DNA of 64,000 nucleotides from contig JAITVY010000063.1 in assembly GCA_031285565.1 (NCBI GenBank), positions 51,845 through 115,844 on the forward strand, read 5' to 3'. The notes under the pieces were generated by a model, which was given only the letters and a program-made list of their open reading frames with translations, searched no databases and was not told where the DNA came from. Positions 22,327-30,416 of this stretch are shown one piece after another. The number at the start of each line of letters is the position of its first letter. Position 1 is the first letter of the stretch. Made by a program: the position numbers and the translations under genes. The stretch is from Tannerella sp. Its GTDB lineage: Bacteria > Bacteroidota > Bacteroidia > Bacteroidales > Tannerellaceae.

Positions 22327-24078
22327 ATGAAAAGACGTGCATTTATTAGAAATACAACTCTTGCAGGATTATCAGGGATATTATTTCCGGGTACAAGTTA
22401 CGCATCTTTAAATAACTTGCCGCATCCCCCCAAAGGAGAACTATTATATAATGGAATCAGATTACCTGATATCTGGCCTCCTACATACATGAAATCAGAT
22501 GCATACCGCCCTATGCCAGTTCCTTATCTTGAAAACCGTCCGGAAGTTATTCCGATAAACATAGGACGACAGTTGTTTGTTGATGATTTTTTAATCGAAT
22601 CGACGGATTTGAAACGTAAAATGTATAAAGCCCGTAAAATAGATTTAAATCCCATATTTAAACCGGAGACAGATTTGGAACAGGGGCTTTATGGGATACC
22701 GGGAGCATCTCCCAAAGATGGCGGAGTTTGGTGGGATCCAGAAGAAAAACTGTTTAAAATGTGGTATGAGGCTGGTTGGTTACATTCCATGGCTTATGCA
22801 ACCAGTAAAGACGGAATACATTGGGAGAGACCCGGACTGGATATTGAGCCGGGAACAAACAGGTTGCTTCCGGATTTGGTGGCTGATTCAACAACTGTTT
22901 GGTTAGACCATTTTACGGATAATCTTAATGAACGTTTTAAAATGTTCTTTCGTTGTCCCAATGCAATTCCTGATGTAGAAGAGCATTTTAATTATGGGTA
23001 TTGCATGACATCTCCTGATGGTATACACTGGAGTAAACCGCTAAAAACTGGGTTTTGTGGTGACCGTAGTACAATATTTTATAACCCATTCCGGAAAAAG
23101 TGGATATATAGTATCCGAAATACAGGAGAGTTGGGACGTTCTCCCATAGGTCGTTCCCGATATTATCACGAACATTCGGATTTTCTGAAAGGATGCCAAT
23201 GGGATAGCAAAGATCCTGTTTTCTGGACAGGAGCTGATGATATGGATATTCCTGATCCATATATCGGAGAGAAACCTCAATTATATAATCTTTCAGCCGT
23301 CGGGTATGAGAGTATCCTGCTTGGATTGCATCAAATACATCATGGACCGACCAATGAACGTTGTTTAGAGTTCGGAGTACCGAAAATAACAGAATTGATG
23401 GTTTCCTATAGCCGTGATGGATTCCATTGGGACAGGCCGGATAGAGAAGCTTTCATTCCGTCAGAACGCAAACATGGTTTCTGGGATCGTGGTTATGTGC
23501 AGTCTGTTGGAGGAATCTGTACAGTTGTCGGTGATCAACTAAGGTTTTATTATATTGGATATAAAGGTGATCAAACGAAGCTCAGTTCTACTTACGTGAT
23601 GAATGGTATGCATTCGTTTGGAAGCACAGGGATTGCAGTTCTCCGTAGGGATGGTTTTGCATCCATGTGTGCTGACAAAAAGGGAGGTGTATTGACTACA
23701 CGTCCTCTGTCTTTTGACGGTAGCGATCTGTTTGTTAATGTGAATTGTCCGAACGGGCAACTGAAAGTTGAGATACTTGATCAGGATAATACAGTGATAA
23801 AACCTTTTACACAAATTAATAATGTTCCGGTTTCTGTAGATAGTACTATACAACAGGTAATATGGAAAGGAACAGAAAATCTTTCAGTATTGAAAAACCG
23901 AAAAATACGATTCCGCTTTTATCTCAATAATGGGGAACTATATGCATTCTGGGTTAGTCCGGATCAATCGGGAGCAAGCCGAGGATTTAATGCAGCCGGC
24001 GGTCCAGGCTTTAATGCTGGTATAGATCAGGAAGGAAAAAGTGCATATCAACAGGCTGTTAAATATCCTAAATTATGA
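22327..24078 (+). CDS. Secreted beta-propeller protein, GH43/GH32-like, with Tat-like signal
   Basis: 583 residues from the ATG at 22327. The N-terminus MKRRAFIRNTTLAGLSGILF resembles a twin-arginine signal, as seen in many secreted Bacteroidota enzymes. After it, INIGRQLFVDDFLIEST marks a family of exported propeller proteins often described as GH32/GH43-like. Repeated units resemble glycosidase blades: WWDPEEKLFKMWYEAG, ATSKDGIHWERPGLD, MTSPDGIHWSKPLK and SYSRDGFHWDRPDREAF. A beta-sandwich of about 120 residues follows (NVNCPNGQLKVEILDQD). No catalytic triad can be assigned with confidence. Position inside the aldolase run suggests it trims the same glycan. Its TGA overlaps the next ATG (ATGA). 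Confidence 0.7.
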   Translation: MKRRAFIRNTTLAGLSGILFPGTSYASLNNLPHPPKGELLYNGIRLPDIWPPTYMKSDAYRPMPVPYLENRPEVIPINIGRQLFVDDFLIESTDLKRKMYKARKIDLNPIFKPETDLEQGLYGIPGASPKDGGVWWDPEEKLFKMWYEAGWLHSMAYATSKDGIHWERPGLDIEPGTNRLLPDLVADSTTVWLDHFTDNLNERFKMFFRCPNAIPDVEEHFNYGYCMTSPDGIHWSKPLKTGFCGDRSTIFYNPFRKKWIYSIRNTGELGRSPIGRSRYYHEHSDFLKGCQWDSKDPVFWTGADDMDIPDPYIGEKPQLYNLSAVGYESILLGLHQIHHGPTNERCLEFGVPKITELMVSYSRDGFHWDRPDREAFIPSERKHGFWDRGYVQSVGGICTVVGDQLRFYYIGYKGDQTKLSSTYVMNGMHSFGSTGIAVLRRDGFASMCADKKGGVLTTRPLSFDGSDLFVNVNCPNGQLKVEILDQDNTVIKPFTQINNVPVSVDSTIQQVIWKGTENLSVLKNRKIRFRFYLNNGELYAFWVSPDQSGASRGFNAAGGPGFNAGIDQEGKSAYQQAVKYPKL

Positions 24079-25016
24079 AAATCATGACAACATTCTTTGA
24101 TTCTAAAACCCCTTTCAGGGGGATTATTACACCTATGATCACTCCATTATCAGATGAAAAGAACCTGGATACAGAAAGTCTGAAATCTCTGGTCGAGCAT
24201 CTTGTTAAAGGAGGAGTACATGGTATATTTATACTTGGAACAACAGGTGAAGGCATTAGTTTGTCCTATAAGTTAAAGGTTGAGCTAATTGAACTGACTG
24301 TTAAATTCGTAAAGGGAAGAATTCCTGTTTTTGTGAGTGTGACTGACAATTCGCTGCAAGATAGTGTTTTATTGGCTGAGGTGTCTGCGGAAAATGGAGT
24401 TTCGGCGCTGGTTGCCGCTCCTCCATTCTATTTCGGATTAAGCCAGAAAGAACTAGTATATTATTATATGAAGTTGGCAGACAGTGTTATGTTACCCTTA
24501 TTTCTCTATAATATCCCGGGACAAACGAAAATAATGATCGATCCTGAAACAGTGAAAATACTTGCATCACATCCTAATATTACAGGAATTAAAGATAGTT
24601 CCGGAAATGCACCTCATTTTAATACCTTGTTAAGTGTGTTAAAAGAAAATGAATCTTTTTCTGTATTGGTCGGACCGGACGAAATGATGGCCAGTACTGT
24701 ATTGATGGGAGGGCATGGAGGTGTAAATTCAGGATCCAACCTTTTTCCTCATTTATTTACAGATCTTTATCAAGCTTGTCTGGATAGAGATATGGAACGG
24801 GTATCGGTTCTTCAGAAAAAAGTAATGTTATTGTCAACCTTGATTTATCAGGTTGGCAATTCTAATGTCCGTTTCCTGAAAGGTTTGAAATATTCATTAC
24901 ACCTTTTTGGGTTATGTCCGGATTTTCTGCTTCCTCCTTTATGTCATCTGGAAGAGAATGAGATTGTTATGTTGAAAGAAAATTATCTCAGGTTATGCGA
25001 ACAATTGATTTGTTAA
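24075..25016 (+). CDS. DHDPS/N-acetylneuraminate lyase-family aldolase
   Basis: 313-residue class I aldolase of the DapA superfamily. It shows GIITPMITPLSDE, the pyruvate-binding GTTGEG (residues about 56-61), FLYNIPG with the catalytic Tyr, and the Schiff-base Lys in GIKDSSGN (about residue 175). Members include dihydrodipicolinate synthase, NanA and 2-keto-3-deoxygluconate aldolase. The setting (catabolic PUL, sialidase-like enzyme, YhcH) argues against lysine synthesis and for a lyase acting on a 2-keto-3-deoxy sugar acid, giving pyruvate and an aldose. No NanE epimerase or ROK kinase gene is nearby, so Neu5Ac is not the obvious substrate. It overlaps both neighbours (4 and 22 bases). Confidence 0.88.
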   Translation: MKIMTTFFDSKTPFRGIITPMITPLSDEKNLDTESLKSLVEHLVKGGVHGIFILGTTGEGISLSYKLKVELIELTVKFVKGRIPVFVSVTDNSLQDSVLLAEVSAENGVSALVAAPPFYFGLSQKELVYYYMKLADSVMLPLFLYNIPGQTKIMIDPETVKILASHPNITGIKDSSGNAPHFNTLLSVLKENESFSVLVGPDEMMASTVLMGGHGGVNSGSNLFPHLFTDLYQACLDRDMERVSVLQKKVMLLSTLIYQVGNSNVRFLKGLKYSLHLFGLCPDFLLPPLCHLEENEIVMLKENYLRLCEQLIC

Positions 25017-26482
25017 TTTTTATAGTCTATCTGGTTGGGATAATTTTACTGGGTACTTCTTTTTATAAGAAAAACAGGTTGGCTTCCGATTATTCAACAG
25101 GGACAGGATCGTTGCCTTCTTGGATAATAGGTTTATCTATATTTGCGACTTATGTTAGCAGTATCAGTTATCTGGCACTTCCAGGTATTGCTTTTTCTTC
25201 AAACTGGAATACATTTGTTAATAGCCTTACAATACCACTTGCATTGATAGTTGCAGTAAAGTTCTTTGTTCCTCTTTATAGAAATATCGGAAGTGCATCG
25301 GCTTACGCGTATATGGAGCAACGGTTTGGTGTTTGGGCTAGAGTCTATGTAGCTTCGTGCTACTTGTTGACACAAATTATGCGTACTGCAACGATTCTGT
25401 ATCTGCTGGCTTTACCCTTATATGTTTTCTTTGGATGGGATATGAGGCTGATTATTCTGCTGACAGGGATGAGCGTCCTGCTCTATTCCAATATGGGAGG
25501 AATTAAGGCTGTTGTCTGGACAGATGCGATTCAGTCTATCATTTTGATTGCTGGAGCAATTATTACACTGATTTATATCTTTATTTCATTGCCTGGAGGA
25601 GTAGGGCAGTATATTGATATAGGATGCCAAAATGACAAGTTCAGTTTGGGAAGTTTTGGTACAAGCCTTTCTGAATCTACGTTTTGGGTGGTGTTTGTTT
25701 ATGGACTTTTTATCAATCTGCAAAACTATGGTATAGATCAGAATTATGTGCAAAGATATATGATAGCAAGGAATTTCAAGGAAGCTGTATCCTCTGTTAT
25801 CGTAGGTGGATTATTGTATATACCTGTTTCGCTGATATTCTTCATGATAGGTACTGGATTATTTGTTTATTTTCAGGTTTATCCTGAACTTTTACCCGTA
25901 GAATTCAGGGAACCTGGTATGAGTGACAGTGTATTTCCTTACTATATAGTTCAAATATTACCTGTTGGATTATCAGGTCTGCTGATTGCCTCTATATTTG
26001 CGGCAGGTATGAGTACTGTCTCTACTAGTTTGAATAGTGGTTCAACCGTTTTCCTGACAGACTTTTATAAACGGATTAAAAAGAATGCCAGTGAAAAATC
26101 TTCTATCCGTGTATTATACATAACATCAGCGATAATAATATTGCTTGGGATTGTAATTGCTTTTTTTATGATAAAAACAGAAAGCATTCTAAGCCTTTAC
26201 TGGAGTTTGGCCGGTATATTCAGTGGAGGCATGATCGGGCTATTGTTATTGGGATTCTTTTCGAAGCGTGTGGATAATATATCCGCGGCAATAGGTGTGA
26301 CATTAGGATTATTGGTTATTGTCTGGATGAGTTTGTCTCCGATATGTTTTACAGGGAATATGTCGGCTTTGAAAAGTCCTTTCCACAATTATCTGACAAT
26401 TGTATTTGGAACGATGGTCATTTTCTTTTCAGGTTTTCTGGTGTCACTTTTTGTAGGTAAAAAAACGAATAAAAAAATATAG
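24995..26482 (+). CDS. Sodium:solute symporter (SSS family)
   Basis: 495-residue inner-membrane protein of about 13 helices. It begins MRTIDLLIFIVYLVGIILLG and contains the SSS signature region (FVYFQVY...GLSGLLIASIFAAGMSTVSTSLNS). SSS members carry sugars, sialic acids, proline and others, driven by sodium. The ATG lies 22 bases inside the preceding aldolase gene. PUL2 therefore has two different inner-membrane carriers, one for acids (MFS) and this one; SSS permeases in sialic-acid loci carry the free acid, so both could bring in different products of one glycan. Confidence 0.9.
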   Translation: MRTIDLLIFIVYLVGIILLGTSFYKKNRLASDYSTGTGSLPSWIIGLSIFATYVSSISYLALPGIAFSSNWNTFVNSLTIPLALIVAVKFFVPLYRNIGSASAYAYMEQRFGVWARVYVASCYLLTQIMRTATILYLLALPLYVFFGWDMRLIILLTGMSVLLYSNMGGIKAVVWTDAIQSIILIAGAIITLIYIFISLPGGVGQYIDIGCQNDKFSLGSFGTSLSESTFWVVFVYGLFINLQNYGIDQNYVQRYMIARNFKEAVSSVIVGGLLYIPVSLIFFMIGTGLFVYFQVYPELLPVEFREPGMSDSVFPYYIVQILPVGLSGLLIASIFAAGMSTVSTSLNSGSTVFLTDFYKRIKKNASEKSSIRVLYITSAIIILLGIVIAFFMIKTESILSLYWSLAGIFSGGMIGLLLLGFFSKRVDNISAAIGVTLGLLVIVWMSLSPICFTGNMSALKSPFHNYLTIVFGTMVIFFSGFLVSLFVGKKTNKKI

Positions 26483-26486
26483 AAAA

Positions 26487-27407
26487 ATGAACAATCAAAA
26501 TAAATTATTAGTAATAGGAAGTTCTAATACCGATATGGTGATTTATACGGATCATTTTCCTCAAAAAGGAGAAACAATATTAGGGAAGAAATTTCTGATG
26601 AATCCGGGAGGCAAGGGAGCTAATCAGGCTGTAGCGGCAGCCCGTTTAGGGGCTGAAGTTGTTTTTGTCTGTAAACTGGGGAGTGACCTATTTGGGCATC
26701 AAACAATTAATAATTTGGAGAATGAGGGTATAGACATGGCATCTATAATAATAGATTTGAATAATAGTTCGGGGGTTGCGCAGATTATAGTAAATAAGGA
26801 TGGTGAAAACTGTATAGTCGTAGCTCCTGGCGCCAATATGTCATTGAATGCAGAGGATATAGATGGTATAAAACCTCTGATACGGGATGCCGGGATGATA
26901 TTGGTGCAGTTGGAGATCCCGCTTGCAACAATTTCCCGTATTTTGAAAATAGCTGCAGTTTATAATAAAAAAGTTATTTTAAATCCTGCCCCGGCTACTG
27001 ATTTACGAAATGAATTATTGAATGGGTTATACATGATAACTCCCAACGAAACCGAAGCTGAAATATTGACAGGAATAAAGATTGCAGGACATTCTTCTGT
27101 AATACAGGCAACCGATATATTAAAAAAGAAAGGAGTAGAGAATGTTATCATAACTTTAGGTGAAAAAGGAGCTTATGTTGCTTCTGATAAATATACAGGT
27201 TTAATTGTTGTTGAAAAAGTACAGGCGATAGATACAACAGGTGCCGGAGATACATTTAATGGTGCTTTGGCTGTATCTTTATTAGACGGAAATGATCTGT
27301 TGAAAGCTGTGAGTTTTGCAAATAAAGCTGCTTCCATATCTGTGACACGACTGGGTGCTCAATCTGCTATACCATATAAGGATGAACTTATTTCATATGA
27401 AAACTGA
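26487..27407 (+). CDS. PfkB-family sugar kinase, ribokinase-like
   Basis: 306-residue cytoplasmic kinase. Ribokinase marks are clear: VIGSSNTDMVIYTDHFPQKG, the sugar-binding NPGGKGANQAVAAARLG (about 38-54), NPAPATDLRNELL, and the C-terminal PfkB signature DTTGAGDTFNGALAV with the catalytic Asp (about residue 252). It phosphorylates a pentose or similar aldose at the terminal hydroxyl. In this operon it could act on the aldose left after retro-aldol cleavage; Kdo cleavage, for example, yields D-arabinose. That link is inference; a plain role in ribose use is possible. It starts four bases after the symporter gene. Confidence 0.88.
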   Translation: MNNQNKLLVIGSSNTDMVIYTDHFPQKGETILGKKFLMNPGGKGANQAVAAARLGAEVVFVCKLGSDLFGHQTINNLENEGIDMASIIIDLNNSSGVAQIIVNKDGENCIVVAPGANMSLNAEDIDGIKPLIRDAGMILVQLEIPLATISRILKIAAVYNKKVILNPAPATDLRNELLNGLYMITPNETEAEILTGIKIAGHSSVIQATDILKKKGVENVIITLGEKGAYVASDKYTGLIVVEKVQAIDTTGAGDTFNGALAVSLLDGNDLLKAVSFANKAASISVTRLGAQSAIPYKDELISYEN

Positions 27408-27411
27408 AATC

Positions 27412-28023
27412 ATGAGAAAAGAAAAATTGATTTATTTTATAATATTGATATGTATGTCGTGTTCCTGCAATTATAATGAATCGGCGACTCCGGAGAAGTG
27501 GAGTAAGGAGAAACTTGACAAATGGTTTGAGTCAGGTATATGGAAATGTAATTGGAAAATATCTCCTGATGAGTCTGTAAACCGGAGGTCAGTGGCTGTT
27601 TACTATATGAAAAATAAAAAAATGTGGGATAAAGCATTTTATTTTCTGAAGAATGCAGATCTGGTTAATATGAGTCCCGGGCGATACAAAATAGATGGGG
27701 ATAGAGTGTTTGTAAATATTGATGAATATAATCCCCGTGATGAGATCAATACACGCTTTGAGGCTCATAGACAGTATATAGATGTTCAATACATTGTTTA
27801 TGGGGAAGAAAAGATAGGAATTACAGATATTAATAATATGGCGGATCTGACGGGTTATAACAGGGCTAATGATGTCGTATTTTCAGAAGCAAGCCAATAT
27901 AAGTATCGGTTAGCGACTCCGGAATCGTTTTTTATATTTTTTCCTGAAGATGCACATAGGCCAAGTGTAAAAACAGATGCGGCTGGTAAAGTGAGGAAAG
28001 TTGTTGTTAAAATTCGGATATAA
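27412..28023 (+). CDS. YhcH/YjgK/YiaL (DUF386)-family protein, predicted lipoprotein
   Basis: 203 residues from the ATG at 27412 (an in-frame ATG at 27397 would overlap the kinase). YhcH/TabA proteins are about 150-residue cupin-like sugar anomerases linked to sialic acid and biofilm genes, normally cytoplasmic. Here the family body (FLKNADLVNMSPGRYKIDG, RFEAHRQYIDVQYIVYGEEKIG, FFIFFPEDAHRPS) is preceded by about 70 extra residues starting MRKEKLIYFIILICMSCSC, a hydrophobic stretch ending in Cys that suggests an exported lipoprotein. The metal-ligand Glu/His/Asp residues (EAH, DAH) are kept. It is the last gene of PUL2. A periplasmic anomerase role is inferred. Confidence 0.82.
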   Translation: MRKEKLIYFIILICMSCSCNYNESATPEKWSKEKLDKWFESGIWKCNWKISPDESVNRRSVAVYYMKNKKMWDKAFYFLKNADLVNMSPGRYKIDGDRVFVNIDEYNPRDEINTRFEAHRQYIDVQYIVYGEEKIGITDINNMADLTGYNRANDVVFSEASQYKYRLATPESFFIFFPEDAHRPSVKTDAAGKVRKVVVKIRI

Positions 28024-28141
28024 AGGTCTATTTTCAGGATACTCAGCCGGATATTTAATGCGCTCTGCCGTCCGGAAGCCATAGTTCCCATCTTCGATGG
28101 TATGTAAATTAAGGCCGGTTGCATTTAATCGTTTTCCAGGG

Positions 28142-28176
28142 AAAAAAGAGACTCGTTTAATAACGAATCTCTTTTT
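28142..28176 (+). terminator. Intrinsic terminator of PUL2
   Basis: AAAAAGAGACTCG and CGAATCTCTTTTT form a 13-position stem with one mismatch around the loop TTTAATAA, about 120 bases after the last PUL2 gene; the T-run lies in the 3' arm. It is the natural end of the long plus-strand transcript. Confidence 0.8.
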
Positions 28177-28306
28177 ACGGTTTGTTAGCGATGCTAGTTC
28201 ATTTACTGAGGAGATAGCTATTGAACCCAGGGCAGTGCTCTTTAAAAAGTCTCGTCGTTTGGATCATCATATGAGGATTTGTTTTTTGGCTGGATTATGC
28301 CTTTCC

Positions 28307-28332
28307 CGACTTTTGTCTAGACACAAAAGTCG
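28307..28332. repeat. Hairpin CGACTTTTGT / ACAAAAGTCG
   Basis: A perfect 10-base stem (28307-28316 with 28323-28332) around a six-base loop, followed by AAAAAGTCGAGAC which resembles AAAAAGTCTCGTCG about 90 bases earlier. It is the first of several inverted repeats in the 28,180-28,800 non-coding block. Confidence 0.7.
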
Positions 28333-28377
28333 TAAAAAGTCGAGACTACGTGTGCTTCACATATAAAAGCTGCGTTC

Positions 28378-28439
28378 AATGACTAAAATCTATGAACTCG
28401 TGCTAAAGCACTCAAAACAGCATAGATTTTGACGTCATT
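28378..28439. repeat. Structured hairpin element, copy 1
   Basis: Nested inverted repeats: AATGAC/GTCATT outermost, AAAATCTATG (28385-28394) with CATAGATTTT (28421-28430), and inside a small stem GTGC-TAAA-GCAC (28400-28411). It shares its outer stem and flanking words (GAACTC and CTCAAAACAG) with the second element at 28593-28640, which is in the opposite orientation and has a different but still self-complementary inner stem. Confidence 0.8.
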
Positions 28440-28549
28440 TCACTTGTTTTACGGTTCACCACCCTAGGTCGAAGAAAGTGCTTTTGTATGATAGTTGCTT
28501 TATACCCACATATTGTTAGAACAACCAGCATCCAAAACAACTGACCCCC

Positions 28550-28681
28550 GGCCTTGTACGGTGAGCCTGAAAAGCAGCGAAGATGGCGTTAAGAAATCTA
28601 TGCTGTTTGAGCTTCTAAAAGAAGCGAGTTCATAGATTTTAGCCGGCAAGCGCCGCTTTTCAGAGTGAAACGTACTAAGCC
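28550..28681. repeat. Long structured hairpin element, copy 2 (inverted)
   Basis: A 132-base imperfect hairpin. From outside in: GGCCTTGTACG with CGTACTAAGCC; CTGAAAAGC-A-GCG with CGC-C-GCTTTTCAG; GGC with GCC; AAATCTATG (28594-28602) with CATAGATTT (28631-28639); and GCTTC-TAAAA-GAAGC (28611-28625). The inner 48 bases are a reverse-complement relative of the first element. It could be a mobile palindrome (REP or MITE-like), or a structured RNA; no coding frame is credible across it. Confidence 0.8.
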
Positions 28682-28683
28682 TT

Positions 28684-28798
28684 GATTTTTGCTTCTTTGC
28701 ATCAAGGCAAAGAAAGGTTATCTATTTAAAACGTTCAGCTACGCCAGTCGTTTTGCGTGACTCGGCATAACTAAAGCAAACTTTAGATTCTGCACTCG
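28684..28798. other. Further small inverted repeats before the GH99-like gene
   Basis: This stretch contains CTTGAT...ATCAAG overlapping CTTTGC...GCAAAG, AAAACG...CGTTTT, and CTAAAG-CAAA-CTTTAG. The word TTAAAACGTTCA occurs at about 28727 and again across the stop of the GH99-like gene. The TTTGCTTCTTTGCATCAAGGCAAAG-type sequence resembles a dispersed Bacteroides intergenic repeat. Some of these may terminate the minus-strand gene that ends at 28799. Confidence 0.5.
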
Positions 28799-30043
28799 CT
28801 ACTTAAAACGTTCATACTTCCCATCGAGGATGACGTCTTTGACGGCTTCAAGATAGCCGAATCCATTTTGCATATCGGGTAACAGGTAACTGCCTTCTAC
28901 CCACTCATTCCATGCATTAATGGTAATTAACGGAGGTTGTTCCGGGTGGCTGTCTGCATATTGTTTGGCTTTGTAAAGCAGGGTTGCAAAGCTTTCCGGT
29001 GTGTTGTGATAATGAACTACGTCATGGATTCCTTTTGCCGGAAAACGTGGCGTATCATCCCAACCGACAGAAACACAAGGGAACACAGGAACGTCTAAGA
29101 TTCCATCCATTTGTTTTCTTATTTTTAAGGAGTTATCGCCATACTTCAGGTAATCTTCATTCATTCCTCCCATGTTATACATTGCCACGCTATTAAAGCC
29201 CATATCGGATACTTTTTTGGAGAATTTTGCTGCGGCTTCTTCAGACATAACAGAGCCACCGCCCTGATTCCATTGAATATGCAAATCAGGGAACCCTGCC
29301 TTTTTTACTTCTTCCCTGAAATAATCGAGTGCTTTCCGGGCTTCTTCTATGCTTCCGCCAAAACCTTCCAACAGGTTTTCGATACTAAATATGGAAAATA
29401 CGGGCTTTCCATCAATTTTGAAGTAGTTAGGTTGCTTAAAATATTGCCTTATCACTCTTTCTACGATCAGTTTGAAGTCATCCCAATCTGCTGCACCATC
29501 CCAAAGCTGAGACTCATCATCCTTATACTTATGTACATTCCAATAATTCCGTTTTACATCATGGTTGGCCCACATGATGTAAAATTGCATCTTCGTGTTA
29601 TTTTTTGCTTTCAGAAAACCATCATTCAGGGCGCTTTCAAGGAAAGGACCTCCATCGAACCAATACCAATCGTAAACAAAAATATTTACGCCATGTTCAA
29701 CAGCCATGTCAATCCATTTTTCTATAGTAACGGGATTATTATCCATCTCATAACCATAAAGAGGAAGCCTGGGTTGGTAATGTCCCTCAAAACGGGGGTT
29801 CCCTTTTTTTATAATTTCCCATTCACCGGTTCCTTCCGGCCAGAGCATATCGCCGAAACGTTCGTCGTGATGACACGACGGCCAGATATAGGCAGCTACA
29901 TAATACTCGTTTTTCTTTTGATTACTCTGCTGCTTTTCAACTTGTGCCCGTTCAGCACAAGAGGTTAACAATGTGGTCATACATATCCCTGCAATGAATG
30001 ACAGGGAAAGTTTTTTCAATCTAATAGCATTTTTTGTTTTCAT
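28799..30043 (-). CDS. GH99-like (WbsX-type) lipoprotein
   Basis: 414-residue exported lipoprotein: hydrophobic segment then lipobox MTTLLTSC. The body matches the GH99-like/WbsX family: YYVAAYIWPSCHHDERFGD, YGYEMDNNPVTIEKWIDMAVEHGVNIFVYDWYWFDGG, PFLESALNDGFLKAKN, MQFYIMWANHDV, and the C-terminal TINAWNEWVEGSYLLPD. GH99 proper contains endo-alpha-mannosidases, while WbsX-type proteins occur in polysaccharide gene clusters; true activity is unknown. The conserved acidic patches (NEW, YDWYWFDGG) suggest a working TIM-barrel site. It stands alone, with a TAAATTTG box upstream. Confidence 0.85.
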   Translation of the reverse strand: MKTKNAIRLKKLSLSFIAGICMTTLLTSCAERAQVEKQQSNQKKNEYYVAAYIWPSCHHDERFGDMLWPEGTGEWEIIKKGNPRFEGHYQPRLPLYGYEMDNNPVTIEKWIDMAVEHGVNIFVYDWYWFDGGPFLESALNDGFLKAKNNTKMQFYIMWANHDVKRNYWNVHKYKDDESQLWDGAADWDDFKLIVERVIRQYFKQPNYFKIDGKPVFSIFSIENLLEGFGGSIEEARKALDYFREEVKKAGFPDLHIQWNQGGGSVMSEEAAAKFSKKVSDMGFNSVAMYNMGGMNEDYLKYGDNSLKIRKQMDGILDVPVFPCVSVGWDDTPRFPAKGIHDVVHYHNTPESFATLLYKAKQYADSHPEQPPLITINAWNEWVEGSYLLPDMQNGFGYLEAVKDVILDGKYERFK

Positions 30044-30416
30044 AAGATGTAAAGTTAGTATTTAGAAGTTAACCAGAGTTCGGAATGAACCGGCTATATA
30101 CCCGGTTTATTCTCCTTATAATCAGTTTCCCTTTTCTGATATCAGGCACTATACCCGAAGTGTTATATACATGATTTACCTGATTCAGACCTGATTGTTG
30201 CAAATTTACAATAAAATCCGACATGACTGACTGGTCTTTTACTAAATTTAACCCTTTCTTTACAAACGTATTATCTGATTCGTATTTTACTCCTGTGTAA
30301 TTAAGCAGGATTTTCCCTTATCTGAATTACTTCCCTTTGCCGCTTTACTTGCTTTGATTTTAGCATATAATTGACTTTTATAGTCTGATTTAGAGAAAGT
30401 CTCGCGTCCGATCTTA
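30044..30416. other. Gap between GH99-like and lipocalin genes
   Basis: No gene is credible here. A Bacteroidota-type -7 box for the GH99-like gene is seen at 30201-30208. An open minus-strand frame continues past the lipocalin stop in a different phase, but it has no start or family resemblance of its own. Confidence 0.4.
30201..30208 (-). promoter_or_regulatory. Candidate promoter -7 box (TAAATTTG) of the GH99-like gene
   Basis: On the minus strand this reads TAAATTTG, matching the Bacteroidota consensus TAnnTTTG, within the context ATTGTAAATTTGCAA that recurs as ATTGTATATTTGCAA before the beta-helix gene. No clear TTTG -33 box is found at the usual distance. It lies about 160 bases before the coding start. 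Confidence 0.45.

Noticed and set aside
24075..25016. Reading the DapA-type gene as lysine biosynthesis dapA
   Set aside because: It overlaps both catabolic neighbours in a sugar-acid operon; a lyase role is better supported by context.
28180..28798. Possible CRISPR array or tRNA in the repeat-rich gap
   Set aside because: Repeats are inverted pairs rather than evenly spaced direct repeats, and no cloverleaf with a T-arm was found.
29273..29968. 231-residue plus-strand frame opposite the GH99-like gene
   Set aside because: Shadow of a well-supported lipoprotein gene; it is rich in Phe/Ile/Tyr with no family resemblance.
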